From Gambelia wislizenii (taxonomy: Eukaryota; Chordata; Lepidosauria; Squamata; Crotaphytidae), in assembly GCA_030847615.1 (NCBI GenBank), contig JAUMIR010000003.1, forward strand, positions 32,672,501 to 32,736,500: 64,000 bases of DNA. Direction: 5' to 3'. Every line of letters begins with the position of its first letter. The stretch's first letter is position 1. The notes under the pieces were generated by a model. It was not told the origin of the DNA. It was given only the letters and a program-made list of their open reading frames with translations, and did not search any database. This document shows positions 1 through 11,690 of the stretch, piece by piece. A program made the translations under genes and the position numbers.

Positions 1-238
1 AAGGACAGTTATCAGACTAGTGTCTAAAAACGCTGAAATTACACAACTGAAGATAGTGGGAACATCGTGGCATTTTAACACTTATTATTGCATGTAGCTG
101 TAATTACAGGGAAGAACCGCCACTGAATTATCACATGACAACCACTAATGCTTCAAGAATGGGAGTTTACTTCCATAATTCGGCATGGGCAAGATCTCAG
201 CGGCTCTCACAAGAAGACACAAGCTCACTTAAAACTCC
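1..238. other. Unassigned flank of the first L1
   Basis: No convincing open frame, repeat motif or RNA gene is visible here. It is the left flank of the L1 insertion that starts at 251; the last bases before 239 lead directly into the target-site duplication. Confidence 0.4.
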
Positions 239-469
239 AAAAATCCCTTTTTTAAAAAATTTTTAAAATATATTTTTATTAATTTTATAATCATACATTA
301 TATTATCCGATCAATACTTAGTTAGTATAACACATAAAATTACTATAAATATCGCAATTTTTCTATTAACTAATTTCAAAAGTTAACATAGATTCTTTAC
401 TATAATTCTGTTCAAAAATATTAATGCCCCTACCCCGCCACCTCAGTGCTCCCCTTCACCATCCCTTAC

Positions 470-3400
470 CTAATCTTTCCAGAATCTCATTTCTTCTCGT
501 GGAGGTAACCTCCCATCTTTTGTCTGTAATACTTTTTTAACAAATACTTTCTAAATTTTATCAAAATCACTTTCTTTCCAACTTCCTCTTCTTACTTTAA
601 TTCTACATGTGAGCTGATCATTTATTGCCATCTTCCAAAACTTCTTTATACCACTCCTCCATTTGTACATTTATTTGCATTTTCCAATGTCTTGCTATAA
701 TTAATCTTGCTGCCGTTAATAAATTTGTTATTAAATCCTTTTCTGTTTGGTTCCCATTCTCTCCATTATAAATTGACATCAATGCTATGCTCGGTTTCCT
801 TTCTATATTTCTATTCAGAATATTCTCTATTTCTATGAAAACCATTTCCCAAAACTGCTGTACAAATTTACAATTCGACCACATATGCATATATGTACCT
901 ATTTCTTGACAACCTCTCCAACAATATTTAGAGTTATTCTTATCTATATTCTGCAATCTTGCTGGTGTCAAATACCATCTCCATATTACTTTATAATAAT
1001 TTTCTTTTATCTGTATCGACATATTTTTTAGATGTCTTTGTTTCCATATCTTATCCCATTCATGATCTCCAATTTTTTGTTTCAAATCTTCCTCCCATAT
1101 TCTCCTTAAATATTCCCCTTTGTCTTTTTTTCCTGATTTTTTATCAATATTTTATATAAATCACTTGTAACACCTTTCATACTTTCATTATCATTTCTCT
1201 TTTCACCTTTTTTCACCAAATTTTCAAATTTTGTAAATTCCCCTGTTTCTTTATGATTCTTCTCCCAATTTTTAATCCATTGTTCTAGCTGTATACAATT
1301 AAACCATGAAATTTTCATTCCACATAATTTCTCTCTTATACTTCCTTTCTCATTCATCCATCTTATCCATCCCTCTATTTTATCTAGTCCTCTTTTCTTT
1401 AATTCCTTTCCCATTTTTTCCTTCAAATTATTTGGGGAATTTTTTCCCCATTATAACTGGTGTTAATACTGAATCAATAGGCAAAAATTCTCTCTGATAT
1501 TTATACCATATTTCCCATATATTTTGCAGAAATGGGTTCTCAATTCCTTTAATTTCCTTTTTTGTAAAATTATCAAAAAATATGTTCCATATTCTCTTTT
1601 CTATTCTCCCTGTTTCTATCTCTAACCATTCTAAATCCCCCTGTCCGACAATTCCTTCTATAACATATCTCAATTGATTAGCTTCATAATATCCTTTTAT
1701 TTTGGGAAGACCAAGTCCTCCCTCCTTCTGTGATATATACCAAAATAATTTATTTCATCTTGTCCTTTTCCCTCCATTGCAATATTTATTCAACACATTT
1801 TGCCATTTTTTCAGTTCTACTTCTGATATTTTTATTGATAACATTCTAAACAAAAAAAATTAGTTTAGGTAATATTTTCATTTTAACTAAAGCTACTCTT
1901 CCAAACCATGATAATTGAATATTTTTATATTCTTCCAACTTCTTTTCCATTTCTTTCCTTAGTACCATAATATTTTTCTCTTCTAGGTCTTTTAAATCTT
2001 TTGTAATATTTATTCCTAAATACTTAATATTACTTTTTAATCTTCTATTTTTTTTCTCTTTTACAAATATATTTTATTCTTCCTTAGTATAATTAAACAA
2101 CATCATATCTGATTTGTTCCAATTAACCTGTAAGACTATCATCTCCCCAAATAATTTTAAATGTTCTTTAATTTTTTCTATTCCGTTAATCAGTTCCTTA
2201 ATTGTTAGCAATGTATCGTCAGCAAACAAGCTTATCTTATGTTTTGTTTCTCCTCCAATTCCTTCTATACTATTATCATTTCTTATCACATTTGCTAGAA
2301 TTTCTATTACCATTGCAAACAATATTGGAGAAAGTGGGCAACCTTGTCTTGTTCCTCTTGTTATTTTTATTTCTCTCGTTATTCCATCGTTAACCATCAC
2401 TATAGCTGTGTTATGAGAATACAATTGATCTATTAATCCTCTAAACCTCTTCCCCATTCCAAATTCTTTCAATATTATTTTTAATGTTGGCCATTCCACA
2501 CAGTCAAATGCTTTAAATATATCTAATGCTAATATCCCTGCTTTTACTTTTGTTTTGCCAATTATATGTATTTTATTTAACACCCTTCCTATTAAATTTG
2601 ACATTTGTCTTCCTTTCACAAATCTACATTGGTCCTTTAATATATATTTATACATACAAGTATTCATTCTCTTTGCCATTATTGCTGATAATAACTTTGC
2701 ATCTTGATTTATCAATGATATAGACCTGTATGATCCAGGGTCCAACAAATCCTTATCTAGCTTTGGTATCAGTATTATCAATGATTGTTGCCGTGATGGA
2801 GGGACTTTGTCTCCCATTATTATATTATCATATAATTCTAATAATTTAGGTATCAACTTCTTTTTAAATACTTTATAATAATCTGGTCCTAACCCATCCA
2901 TTCCTGGAGCTTTCCCGCTTTTTAAATTGTTATTGCTTCCTCTATCTCCATTTTTGTAATTGGTTTTCCTAATAAATCCCTATCTTCCTCTTCTATTTTA
3001 ATCTTCCAATTTCCCCCTACATATTTTTCTATTTGTTCCACTGATTTATTGCCTGACTGGTACAGGTCTTTATAAAACTCAAAAATTGTTGGTTTATCCT
3101 TCATTGTTCTACACATTTTACCTGTTTTGTTTCTAATCCCATTTTCCATTTTCTTCTTCTGTGTGGATCTAGCCAACATTTTTGAATTGTTATTACTAAA
3201 TTCAAAATACTCCCTTCTTAAATAAATTAAATTTTCCTGTACTTCATCTACTTCCATTTTATCCAGTTCCTCCCTCTTTGCTCGTAACTCAATATAAGTT
3301 TGTTTTTCCTTGTTTAATATATATTTATTTTCCAATAATTCTATTTCCCTTTCTAATTTACCTTTTCTTTCTTCTTGCCTTTTTTTAAGTTAAAGGTTTC

Positions 3401-4295
3401 TTTTATGTATATCCCTCTTGTCACAGCTTTCATAGTATCCCACAAAATTCCTTTTGATACTTCTTTATCATTTAATTCCCATAATTCTTGCCATTCATGC
3501 TCAATTTTTCCTACTATTTCTCTGTAATTTAAAATCTTTGTATTCAACCTCCACCTTTTCACCTGTTCATAATCTCTCTTCATTATAATCTCCACATTCA
3601 CAAAGGCATGCTCTGTTACTTTTATATTTTCTATCTCTGAATTTATGATTTTATCAATCAAATTTTTTGATACAAAATATAATCAATTCTTGAATAACTC
3701 TTGTGTACCATTGAAAAGTATGTATATTTCCTTTCATCTCCCTTTACCAATCTTCACACATCTTTCAACCCCTTTCTTTTTATAATTTTATTTAAATTTG
3801 TAATATTATCATATTTATCCCTTAATGAATAATTTGATTTCTCTTTTATTCTTTCCATTTGCATATTAAAATCTCTTGCTACAACAATATTTTGTTCTTG
3901 CATATTCTCCATTTCTTTAAATACTTTCTCATAAAATTCCTCTTGTTTTTCATTTGGAGCATATACATTCATTAGAACATATTTATCTTCTCCCATTTCA
4001 CCTTGCATTATAATATATCTACCATTTTCATCTTTTTTCACCTTTTTAATGACAAAATTACATTTTTTGCTATTAATATTGCTACCCCTCTAGATTTTGA
4101 ATTCCCATATGCTTTTTCATAAACTCTTACCCAGTTCAATTTCAATTCATTTACTCCTTCCCTTTTTTGATGTGTGTCTTGCAAAAATATTATATCCGCT
4201 TGATCCTTCTTCAATAGTACTTCAATCCTTTTTTGCTTTATTACCATGCCAAGGCCATGAACATTTAAGGTCGATATCTTTAATGTATTAACCAT
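470..4295 (-). pseudogene. L1 ORF2 (APE endonuclease and reverse transcriptase), broken
   Basis: ORF2p nicks target DNA and copies the element RNA. In order are seen: APE-type endonuclease (ISTLNVHGLG near 4,270; IIFLQDTHQK, where the usual catalytic Glu is Asp; a DFN motif near 3,870), a linker, reverse transcriptase (KAFDCVEW motif near 2,500; RQGCPLSP near 2,350; FADDTLL near 2,220) and a C-terminal Cys-rich segment (YCWRGCQEIGTYMHMW near 920-870). The frame changes many times: breaks near 4,050 (A5 run), 3,665 (A6), 3,390 (A7), 2,925, 1,440 and 1,125 (A7), plus stops near 2,073 and 1,760. Most of these also occur in the related copy at 26,241-30,855. Family assignment is secure from the motif order. 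Confidence 0.9.
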
Positions 4296-4616
4296 TAGAT
4301 TCCTTATTACATTTTCTATAAAATCTTTTGGCTCCAAAAAGTTACCTCCCTTCCCCATACCCACCCCTCCCCAATTCTTCCCATTCCCTTCCCCCCTCCC
4401 CCTTTCCCTTCTTTACCTCCCCACCTTGTCTTCCCAAGGCAAATTGCCTTGCTCATGACCCCCCAGGTCTTCCAGGTGAGGAGTTGCAAAGAGATCATCC
4501 AATGGCCCAGAACAACTCCCTCCTCCCAAGTGCTCATAAAAATAAAAAATAAAAACATTACCCCTCTTTTTTTCCCCTGTAATAATTGTTTTCTTCCTTC
4601 TGCTTTCTTCATCTGT

Positions 4617-5684
4617 CTAAACTTTTCCTCCTCCGCTGTCTGCTCCTCCATCAGCTCCATACTTCTTATGTACTCCCAACTCCTCCAACAACCGCAGTCC
4701 TTCTTCTGGTGTTTCCATTCTATATCTTTTTCCTGCCCATTGAAATTTAAAAAAACACTGGGTATCCCCAAGCATATTTTATACCAGCTTTCAAAAGAGT
4801 AGCAATACAAGGCTTCATCGATTTTCTCCAAATTACTGTTTGTGGACAGTAGTCATTATATAATTCCACCCTTACATCTCCATACTTCAGTCTCTCTGGA
4901 TGTTTCTTGACTGTTCTTATCAATTCCTCCTTGTTATTGTAATTAATAACTCTAACAATAACATCTCTTGGCAAAATACTTCTCCTTCCTGTCAGTTCTC
5001 TATGGATCTGCTCAATGTCCTCATCCCTCCATTTCACAGTTGGGGTCACTTGCTGTAGCCATTTCAACACTTCAGATTTCAGATCAGATCCTTGATCTTT
5101 TCCCACAGATTCTGGCAGGAACCTTATTCTAAAGTTATTCCTGCATTGATAATCTTGCATGTATATCAATTTTTTTCCATATCTGTGATTTTCTTCATAT
5201 TGGCCTGGATCTGACTGCTTTGAAGTGTTTGGGTTTTAATTATTTCTTTGTTCTCTTTTACTATATTAAGAATATCTCCTTGTATTCCTTGTATTTTTGT
5301 ACTTATTTCCACAAATCTTTCTTCAGATCTTTTCCTCTCCTTCTGCATTTCTTCTCTTATACTTGCAAACTCTGAAAACATTCTCTTTTTGTCTTCTCTA
5401 AATTCTGTCATCATTTTTGTAAAGAGAGAATCCATATGAGTTTTAATATCCTCTGTGCTTTCTCCCCTTCTTTCCCTCTCCCTTGGGGATAGAGGATCTA
5501 GGGCCAAGGCAGCTAAAGGAGGGCTAGTTTCTTTTTCCATCCTTAGTCCTTCTGGTTCACCCTTGTTATTCTGTATTTCCAGAGATATTCTTTCTAATCT
5601 TTTATGAGATCTATCCGATGGCTTATCTAATGTTTGTGGCCTCAACCAACTTTTTCCTGCAATATTTCTTCTTTTTTTAGACAT
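4617..5684 (-). pseudogene. L1 ORF1 protein (RNA-binding chaperone), frameshifted
   Basis: ORF1p of L1 elements is a trimeric nucleic-acid chaperone that coats the element RNA in the cytoplasm. The start chosen is the ATG giving MSKKRRNIAGKSW. Roughly residues 75-175 are a charged, heptad-like coiled coil, followed by an RRM and C-terminal domain with the motif RRSILPRDVIVRV and an ending of GLRLLEELGV type, about 350 codons in all, normal for the family. Two frame breaks are seen: one in an A7 run near 5,170, where one more A would keep the frame, and one in a T7 run near 4,750, where one fewer T would keep it. Both lie in homopolymers, so replication slippage or assembly error are both possible. 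Identification of the family is secure; activity is excluded as read. Confidence 0.85.
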
Positions 5685-6137
5685 AAGAAAATCAAAACAC
5701 TCCAAACGTTCGTTCCTCCCCTTCTGTGTATGGCCCCTCCTTCCTCCACCACTTATTTTTTAAAATCTTTCCACTTATTCTCCAGTTAGATCAATTATTC
5801 CTTCTCCTGTTAAATCATCCTTTTCACTTGCCTACAATTGTTTGCTGCTTGCTCCAACCTTAGTGATTTATTAGCAAAATGTTCTTTTTAGTTAGGCAGC
5901 TCCAATATCGGGCAAAACCGAAAGTAATTATTTGTTTACTTTAGGCTTCTCTGAGCTGCAGTTTTCTCTTCCATTAACATTCCTTAGTTATTCACAGCCA
6001 TAAATCTTCCCTCAAAGCTCTCCTCATGCCTTTTTGAGGGGAAATTATTCATTTAATTCCATTACCTTGAGCACCCGTCCTGGGACTTGCTTCCTACGCC
6101 ATTGAAGCTTGGCTCCTCCCCCCAAAAAAATCCCTTT

Positions 6138-6598
6138 ATTAAGAAAGTAAATAAACACACAACAAACCTAAAAACATCCAAACTAAAGGGGGCAGTTCAT
6201 AAAAAGAGTGTCCTGTGCTTCATTTTCACATTATCACCTGGAAGTTTTATTGCTGAGGACTGCCCATTCACTCTGTAATCTCGCAATTACAAAGGGATAT
6301 GGTTTTACACACAATCAATAGCACAAAAAGAATGCTATTGATGATCTATTCACAGCTTGTCCTGTGAATGAGAAAAAAAGTCTTTTTCATGGTTGCAGCA
6401 GGGGGTAATAACACGAGGATGATGACACTGTGTGATAGCAGGGCCCATTCACACTACCCTGATGCCATAATCCCACAATTTTTGCCATGTCTGATAATGT
6501 CCTAACTTCCTTAGATGCTGGCAAGTAGACTAAGTCTATGAAAGCTTATACTACAATTTTCTCTCTCAGTCTCAAGGGTACTACAAGAGTCCCTTGCT
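6138..6598. other. Unassigned stretch between L1 and a DNA transposon
   Basis: About 460 bp of AT-rich sequence with no coherent reading frame or recognised repeat. Short facing motifs (gactgcccattcac near 6,260 and tcctgtgaatg near 6,360) hint at an old miniature element, but I could not define its ends. Confidence 0.3.
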
Positions 6599-7117
6599 CA
6601 GTATACCTCAGTTAATGAAGTAGATGTTTTCTTGGGCATTGCTTCTTTAACCAAAAATTTGGTACCAGAGGCAGGAATAACACGCAAAGAAAAAAGACAG
6701 CTTCCTACACCACAACAAAGAAGTTGTTGAGCATTTTTTTAAATCAAAAACAAACAATATACACATATAAAATGAAACAACTAGGTCAGGTAAACCTTGT
6801 GTAAGTTTAAAAAAAGGTTTTGCATGCTCAGTAAGGGACTCTGGAGACAGCAACTGTTTATCTTGCTTTTTGTGTAGGCAGACACACATAGCTGAATTAG
6901 AACGAATTGATTACAGCAGAATCCCATTCTTTCCCAATGTAAACTGTCTTGTGTGGTTTACTGCTAACAAACTGCTACAACCTGATACTGAAATATGCAT
7001 TCCTCCAATCCTCCTTCACCATTCTCCCAATGCCAATTCTGCTTTAAAAATATTACAGTTAGGCAGAGGAGGAGGAAAAGAGGGATTGGGATGGCATAAA
7101 AAGGGTTTGTAAAAAAA

Positions 7118-7478
7118 GAAGCTCCTTAGGACTTTTGTACATGGAGTAAAACAATCTGCAGAGTTCAGGAGGAGGACAACCCTGTCCCACTTGGTTCTAG
7201 CAATTGGTTTTGGACAATGCTGTCTTCCTCCCGTTCTTGTTCGTTCTCCCTCTGTGCTGGAGGGATGAGGAAGGCACCACTTTTTATTGACGAAAGTTTC
7301 CGTCAATAAAAAGCGGCAGAGGGAAAACAAATGAAGGATGGAGGGAGAACGAACAAAGGATGGGAGGAGGACGGTGGCATCTGAAACCAGTCACTGGAAG
7401 TGGGACAGCACCGTCCTCCTCCTGACCTCCACGGGGGTTTTTTACCCCACCTGAAAAAGTCTTTAGTCAGAGACTTTG
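7118..7478. repeat. Imperfect foldback (hairpin) element A
   Basis: The centre is a near-perfect palindrome, tttttattgacg / cgtcaataaaaa, around 7,292. The two arms, each about 170 bp, remain matched far outwards: ggaggaggacaaccctgtcc on the left pairs with ggacagcaccgtcctcctcc on the right. It sits inside the mariner-like copy A just inside its terminal repeat. A similarly placed palindrome occurs in copy B (33,156-33,480). Confidence 0.65.
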
Positions 7479-7482
7479 GCTG

Positions 7483-7693
7483 CTGCCACATGGCAGAAAT
7501 AATGCAGTTTGACATAACTTTGACTATCATGACTCCATCCTATGGGATCCTGGGATTTGTAGCTTTGTTGTGGCACCAGAGCTCTCTGAAAGAGAAGACT
7601 AAATATCTCACCAAACTACAAATTCCAGAATTCCATAGCATTGAACCATGGCAGTGAAAGCAGTGTCAAACTGCATTATTTCTGCAGTGTGGC
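7483..7693. mobile_element. Miniature inverted-repeat transposon (MITE)
   Basis: The left end tgccacatggcagaaataat pairs with the right end attatttctgcagtgtggca, and both continue into the matched gcagtttgaca / tgtcaaactgc, giving about 31 bp of terminal inverted repeat. Internal matter 'gggatcctgggatttgtag' and 'ctacaaattccagaattcc' recurs at 35,573-35,692 and 59,095-59,190, so at least three relatives are present. No coding capacity. The superfamily was not resolved. Confidence 0.65.
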
Positions 7694-7727
7694 AAAAGCC
7701 TTTGTTAACTGAGATATGCCTGTATTT

Positions 7728-8524
7728 CCTCCAAGAGTATTTCGTCCGTTTGTCAATACATAGGGATCCATGGCCTCAACCTCAACCTCAAGTTGCAATG
7801 TCAACAGATTAAAAGTGATAATGTGGTTTGGCCCTTGAAAACGCGTGCATAGGTATTTCTTTTTCTGGACATCACCATGATGAAACTACACAACCTGTTG
7901 TTGCACAATGCTTCAGTAACAGTATCAGAAGTGAAACTCTTCTGAGCAGATGACGTCGTCCCCCTTCGGTGCTTGTACCATTTGCCCTGAGTCCCAGAAG
8001 CGTTTTTTTAATTCATGAGCATTGTGAGTGAATGGAATCTGTTCTGATCTAAACTACCATAATTCACTGTGCAGTAGTTACTTTCTGCAACAGCGACTGG
8101 ATGATGTAAGAACAAATCAGAGGAGTGGGGGTGCACACTCTGCCCAAAGCTCCCCGGTGTGTTGTTTCTCCTGCTTTCCTGGCATTCAACTTCCAGTGGT
8201 CGCTCGCAGCAGTCAAACTCACAGGCTAATAACTTCGTTCCCAAGTTATCCATTGACTTTTAAATCCCAAATTTGAGAAATTCAGCAGCAGCTAAATTTA
8301 GCAATACATTCATTTAGCAATACTTCCATTTAATGCATTTAATATAATGTTTCCTTACCATTCAAAATGCATGTATTCCTCCCCTGCTGGTTTGAAAAAC
8401 TCACTCCCTTCCCATCAGGGGTCTGCTATCAACCCTTGGTTTCCCTGACCTGTTAAATCTGCCAAACTAAGCAAATTGGGAGGCTCTGAGTATTTAAATA
8501 AACAGAGACCTCTTTTGCTAAAAT
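7728..8524. other. Unassigned stretch
   Basis: About 800 bp without a recognised repeat, coding frame or RNA gene. Base composition is unremarkable for the window. Confidence 0.3.
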
Positions 8525-9150
8525 GTAACAAAGAAAGAAGAGTGCCACTCTGCAAATCCTTCCTTTAGCCTATATGAGCCATGCTGGCAAAGTAAGCAGG
8601 GTGTTTGTCTCATGATCATCAGTTCAAGGCTGATGTAAGATAAACTTTTATTCGTCCATTTATCATTTTTATAATTTTAGCATTCTGTGCCCCCTTCTCT
8701 TCTTCCTTGGCAAGGCAATTAAAATCCTTTTTGCTTCCAAAGGGGTGAATGCGGGTGGGTAAATTGCTCTGATCTTTATAAGGCAAGGAGAAAAAAGGAA
8801 AGTCATTAATGGTCATTTGGATGCAATGTATGATCAGTTAGAAAAATGCCACCTTGAAACAGGAAGTAGACTTTTTAAAAGTATTGGCTGGAATCCTGTA
8901 TCAGCTACTTAGTTTAGTATCTTAAATAATAAACATAAGTCTTTCAGGGTGGGGGGGAGAGGAGGGGAAGGAAATGTTAAAATGCTTTAAAAAAAAGGTT
9001 TGCCCTATGTCAGGTTCAAACTGATAACCTCCTGATTATGAGATCAACACCTTGTTTACTTTGGCAGCACGACTCATACAGGCTGAGGCAGCAGAAATCC
9101 ATCTGAGCTGAAGGAAGGATTTGCGGAGTGATGCAACAGATAAATTTAAA
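8525..9150. repeat. Inverted pair of tRNA-Met-like segments
   Basis: Two tRNA-related segments face each other. On the minus strand at about 9,075-9,005 the sequence reads like the 3' three quarters of an elongator tRNA-Met: an anticodon loop ctcataa, a B-box-like gtttgaacctg and an acceptor-like atagggca. On the plus strand at about 8,588-8,640 a diverged relative has gtctcatgatc. Their upstream flanks also match (cactctgcaaatccttcctt and its inverse at about 9,110-9,130), so a longer unit of at least 120 bp was duplicated in opposite orientation with about 350 bp between. No intact cloverleaf is present, so these are pseudo-tRNA or SINE heads, not working genes. Confidence 0.5.
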
Positions 9151-10054
9151 AGGGGTGCATGCACATACAAACTAGAGAAAATGATGTTCTAAAGATGGAG
9201 GAAGATGAGAGGAGGAGGACATCATGGGGAGGTGTGGTTATCATATGGTGTGTGGTGTGTGTGTAGTGCTTTGAAAACCTGTTGTTCCATTTCAGAAACG
9301 GCATGGAGGGCACTCTGCAGTAGTAAGGGTTGTATTCCGCAATACTTTCACTTTGTTATGTCACGGTACAATCACTGAAAAATGCTCACATGTAGTATTC
9401 CTCCATGTCTAATCCTAGGACTAGCTGAAGATCTCTTAGAACCCAAGCTTGAAAATCCAAACAGTAAACAACACATAAACTGTAAACAATTAGTCATATC
9501 CCACCTTTTCATGTATTCTTCCCCTTCAGGCAATGGCTTCACTCTACTTCATATTAGAGCTGATCTTGTCTGTTCCCCACACACTATATGTACACTGTAT
9601 TGATTCCACACTGACCCCTCACAAGCCTACATTACACATTACTGTATAGCCAAGAAAGCAAACAACAGTAAATATACATGGAACAAGATCCAAACAAACC
9701 TGAGCAAGCCAGCTGCCATAGGAAAGATTCATACACTTCCCAAATGAAAAGCAGAATGACTCCGCAGATGATGTGGATATGTTTTTCAGCAAACAACATG
9801 GAAAATGTCTCATATATAACCAGCAAGGCCTGTGTCCTCATTACTCTCAAAACCAATCCAGTATTACTTGGTGCAAATAGATCACTGTAAAACCCACAAG
9901 GTATTGTCTCAGAAAAACATTACAGAAAATACTATGACATCTAAGTCCAGCCATTCTAAAGTACAGAGTAAATTAAAATTAACAAAATCGTAAGTACATT
10001 CACTGGTGGAACAGCCCTAAACTTTCAGCGTTCTCAGCATATTGCTAAAACACA
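9151..10054. other. Unassigned stretch with a short GT tract
   Basis: A short GT-rich tract at about 9,244-9,265 is the only simple repeat. No gene or mobile element was recognised in the rest. Confidence 0.3.
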
Positions 10055-10056
10055 TA

Positions 10057-10271
10057 CAGTTGTCCCTCCGTATCCACAGATTTAAGTATTCACAGCTTGA
10101 AAATATTCTTTAAAAAATAATAATCCAAAAAGCAAACCTTGATTTTACCATCTTATATAAGGGACACCATTTTGCTATGCCATTGCATATAATGGGACTT
10201 GAGTATTCACGGATTTTGGTATCCATGGGGGGTCCTGGAACCAAACTTCAGCAAATATGAAGGCACAACTG
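10057..10271 (+). mobile_element. Tigger-like MITE with TA duplication
   Basis: The ends are cagttgtccctccgtatcc and a degraded caacttcagc...gcacaactg, with TA on both outer sides (10,055-10,056 and 10,272-10,273). The body holds the phrase 'ccaaaaagcaaaccttga' shared with copies at 35,861, 42,363 and 59,833. The termini resemble pogo/Tigger-family elements of the Tc1/mariner superfamily. At 215 bp it is nonautonomous. Confidence 0.8.
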
Positions 10272-10308
10272 TACTGAGTTGGTTCAAACTAATAATAACC
10301 TGAAATAC

Positions 10309-10652
10309 ACCTGGGGTGTAGCTACAGGGCCTGGTGGGCTAAATGAGGGCAAATTCCACCCCATAACAGTTCTTCTCCCCCCCCCATTCTGCAATTTCTC
10401 TTCAGTTCCCAAGGTTCTAGCACTGCAGTAACTTAAAATTTCAGTTGAGCATTTAGAAAGACAGTTCAGACTTTCAAAGAAAAGAGGCAGGTAAAGTTAT
10501 CAAGGGGAATGCGAACACATCAAATACACATTAGTCTCATTCTCTGCAATGCTAGAAATACAGGGATTGAAGGAAAATTTCATCTGGAGTGGCAGAATTC
10601 TTATTGGGGCAGTGCCCTCATTACCTTCCCCCATAGCCACACCCCTGAGAAG
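10309..10652. mobile_element. Putative hAT-like MITE
   Basis: The left end ctggggtgtagctac pairs with the right end atagccacacccctgag, giving about 15 bp of imperfect terminal inverted repeat around 344 bp without coding sequence. The CAGGGGTGTGGCTA-like termini resemble hAT nonautonomous elements. No clear target duplication was found. Confidence 0.45.
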
Positions 10653-11189
10653 ACTTACACCCATTTTTCTCCTCGGTTCACATGTTCTTCAGTCCATCCT
10701 CTCCATTCAGCATAGATGAATGGAGGCATTTGGAAGCTTTCACTTTCATTTTAGATTAACCAGAGCTTGCCTTGTCATCTGGAGAAACTATGGTGAATCC
10801 TAACTATGGTTGATGGGGGAAAAGCTAATTTCAAATCCTAGTTTATAAAGCTGTCCAATTCTCAATAAAATACAGTTAAAATTGATCTCACTTTATGGTT
10901 CAGATGGCATACTAAACTGTGGATAATCTAAAATGGAAGCAGAAACTTCTTCTCTACCTCATTTGATCGTGCAGGGGGGCATAAAAGCTTAGGGAAGGCT
11001 AGCCTTGTTGTCAAAACAGTAACCCATGGTGTAGTATTGCACCTAAATATATCAATTGTATCGCATTCTTCCTCCAGAATCGTCCTTGAACAAACCAAAT
11101 GACAGAGTTAAAAGCCAGTGCCCTCAGTTTTGATGTAAGACAGAACAGACGTTCTATAGGCACAGAATAAATAGACGACTCCTTCAGGG
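10653..11189. other. Unassigned stretch
   Basis: Nothing recognisable between the putative hAT element and the CR1 fragment that begins near 11,190. Confidence 0.3.
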
Positions 11190-11690
11190 ATGCATTATGG
11201 CAGTGGGTATAGGATGGGTGACACATGGCTTGAGGGCAGTACAAGTGAAAAGGATCTAGGAGTCTTAGTGGACCACAAGCTGAACATGAGTCAGCAGTGT
11301 GATGCAGCCCCTAAAAAAACCAATGCAATTCTAGGCTGCATTAATAGAAGTATAGTGTCTAGATCAAGGGAAGTAATAGTGCCACTCTGTTCTACTTTGG
11401 TCAGATCCCACCTGGAATACTGTGTCCAGTTCTGGGCACCACAATTCAAGAAGGATATTGATAAGCTGGAGCGTGTCCAGAGGAGGGGACCAAAATGGTG
11501 AAAGGTCTGGAAACCATGCCTTTGAGGAGCAGCTTAGGGAGCTGGGTTTGTTTAGTCTGGAGAAGAGAAGGTTGAGAGGGGACATGAGAGCCATGTTTAA
11601 AATCTGAAGGGGTGTCATATTGAGGATGAAGCAAGCTTGTTTTCTGCTGCTCCAGAGACTAGGACTCAGAGCATGGACTAGAAAGTCATT
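11190..11690 (+). mobile_element. CR1 LINE fragment, 3' part of ORF2
   Basis: The translation matches the C-terminal part of the intact CR1 ORF2 at 17,775-20,687: a DLGVLVDHKLNMSQQCDAA block, then NAILGCINRSIVSRSREVIV and HLEYCVQFWAPQFKKDIDKL. The frame breaks near 11,500. Both ends are truncated; the usual 3' octamers are missing. A dead copy. Confidence 0.85.

Larger units (their letters stand above)
251..6125 (-). mobile_element. Full-length L1-type LINE (copy A), degenerate
   Basis: A non-LTR retrotransposon of the L1 clade, read on the minus strand: about 440 bp of 5' leader (6,125-5,685), ORF1 (5,684-4,617), ORF2 (4,295-470) and an A-rich 3' end near 251. It is bounded by a 12-bp direct repeat, AAAAATCCCTTT at 239-250 and again at 6,126-6,137, which is the expected target-site duplication of target-primed reverse transcription and defines both ends. 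Length of about 5.9 kb fits a complete vertebrate L1. Both ORFs are broken by small indels and stops, so the copy is not autonomous. A close relative in the opposite orientation lies at 25,886-31,079. Confidence 0.9.
6599..7727 (-). mobile_element. Mariner/Tigger-like nonautonomous DNA transposon, copy A
   Basis: The ends read CAGTATACCTCAGTTAA (6,599) and TTAACTGAGATATGCCTGTA (7,708-7,727), an inverted-repeat pair of the CAGGCATA type with TA at the right flank, as expected for Tc1/mariner-superfamily elements. The body matches, in reverse, the body of two other copies at 33,131-34,395 and 43,829-47,442; the shared phrase 'gggaaagaatgg' with flanking 'gcagtaaac' is the easiest anchor. No transposase frame is visible. 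Two later elements sit near its right end: a foldback (7,118-7,478) and a miniature transposon (7,483-7,693). Superfamily assignment is inference from the termini. Confidence 0.6.

Noticed and set aside
4316..4831. A 171-codon minus-strand frame over the ORF1/ORF2 junction of L1 copy A
   Set aside because: Only its first part parallels ORF1 and in the wrong frame; the family-typical ending GLRLLEELG lies in another frame.
9005..9075. A functional tRNA-Met gene on the minus strand
   Set aside because: The 5' acceptor strand and D-arm do not pair with the 3' half; an inverted diverged partner indicates a repeat.
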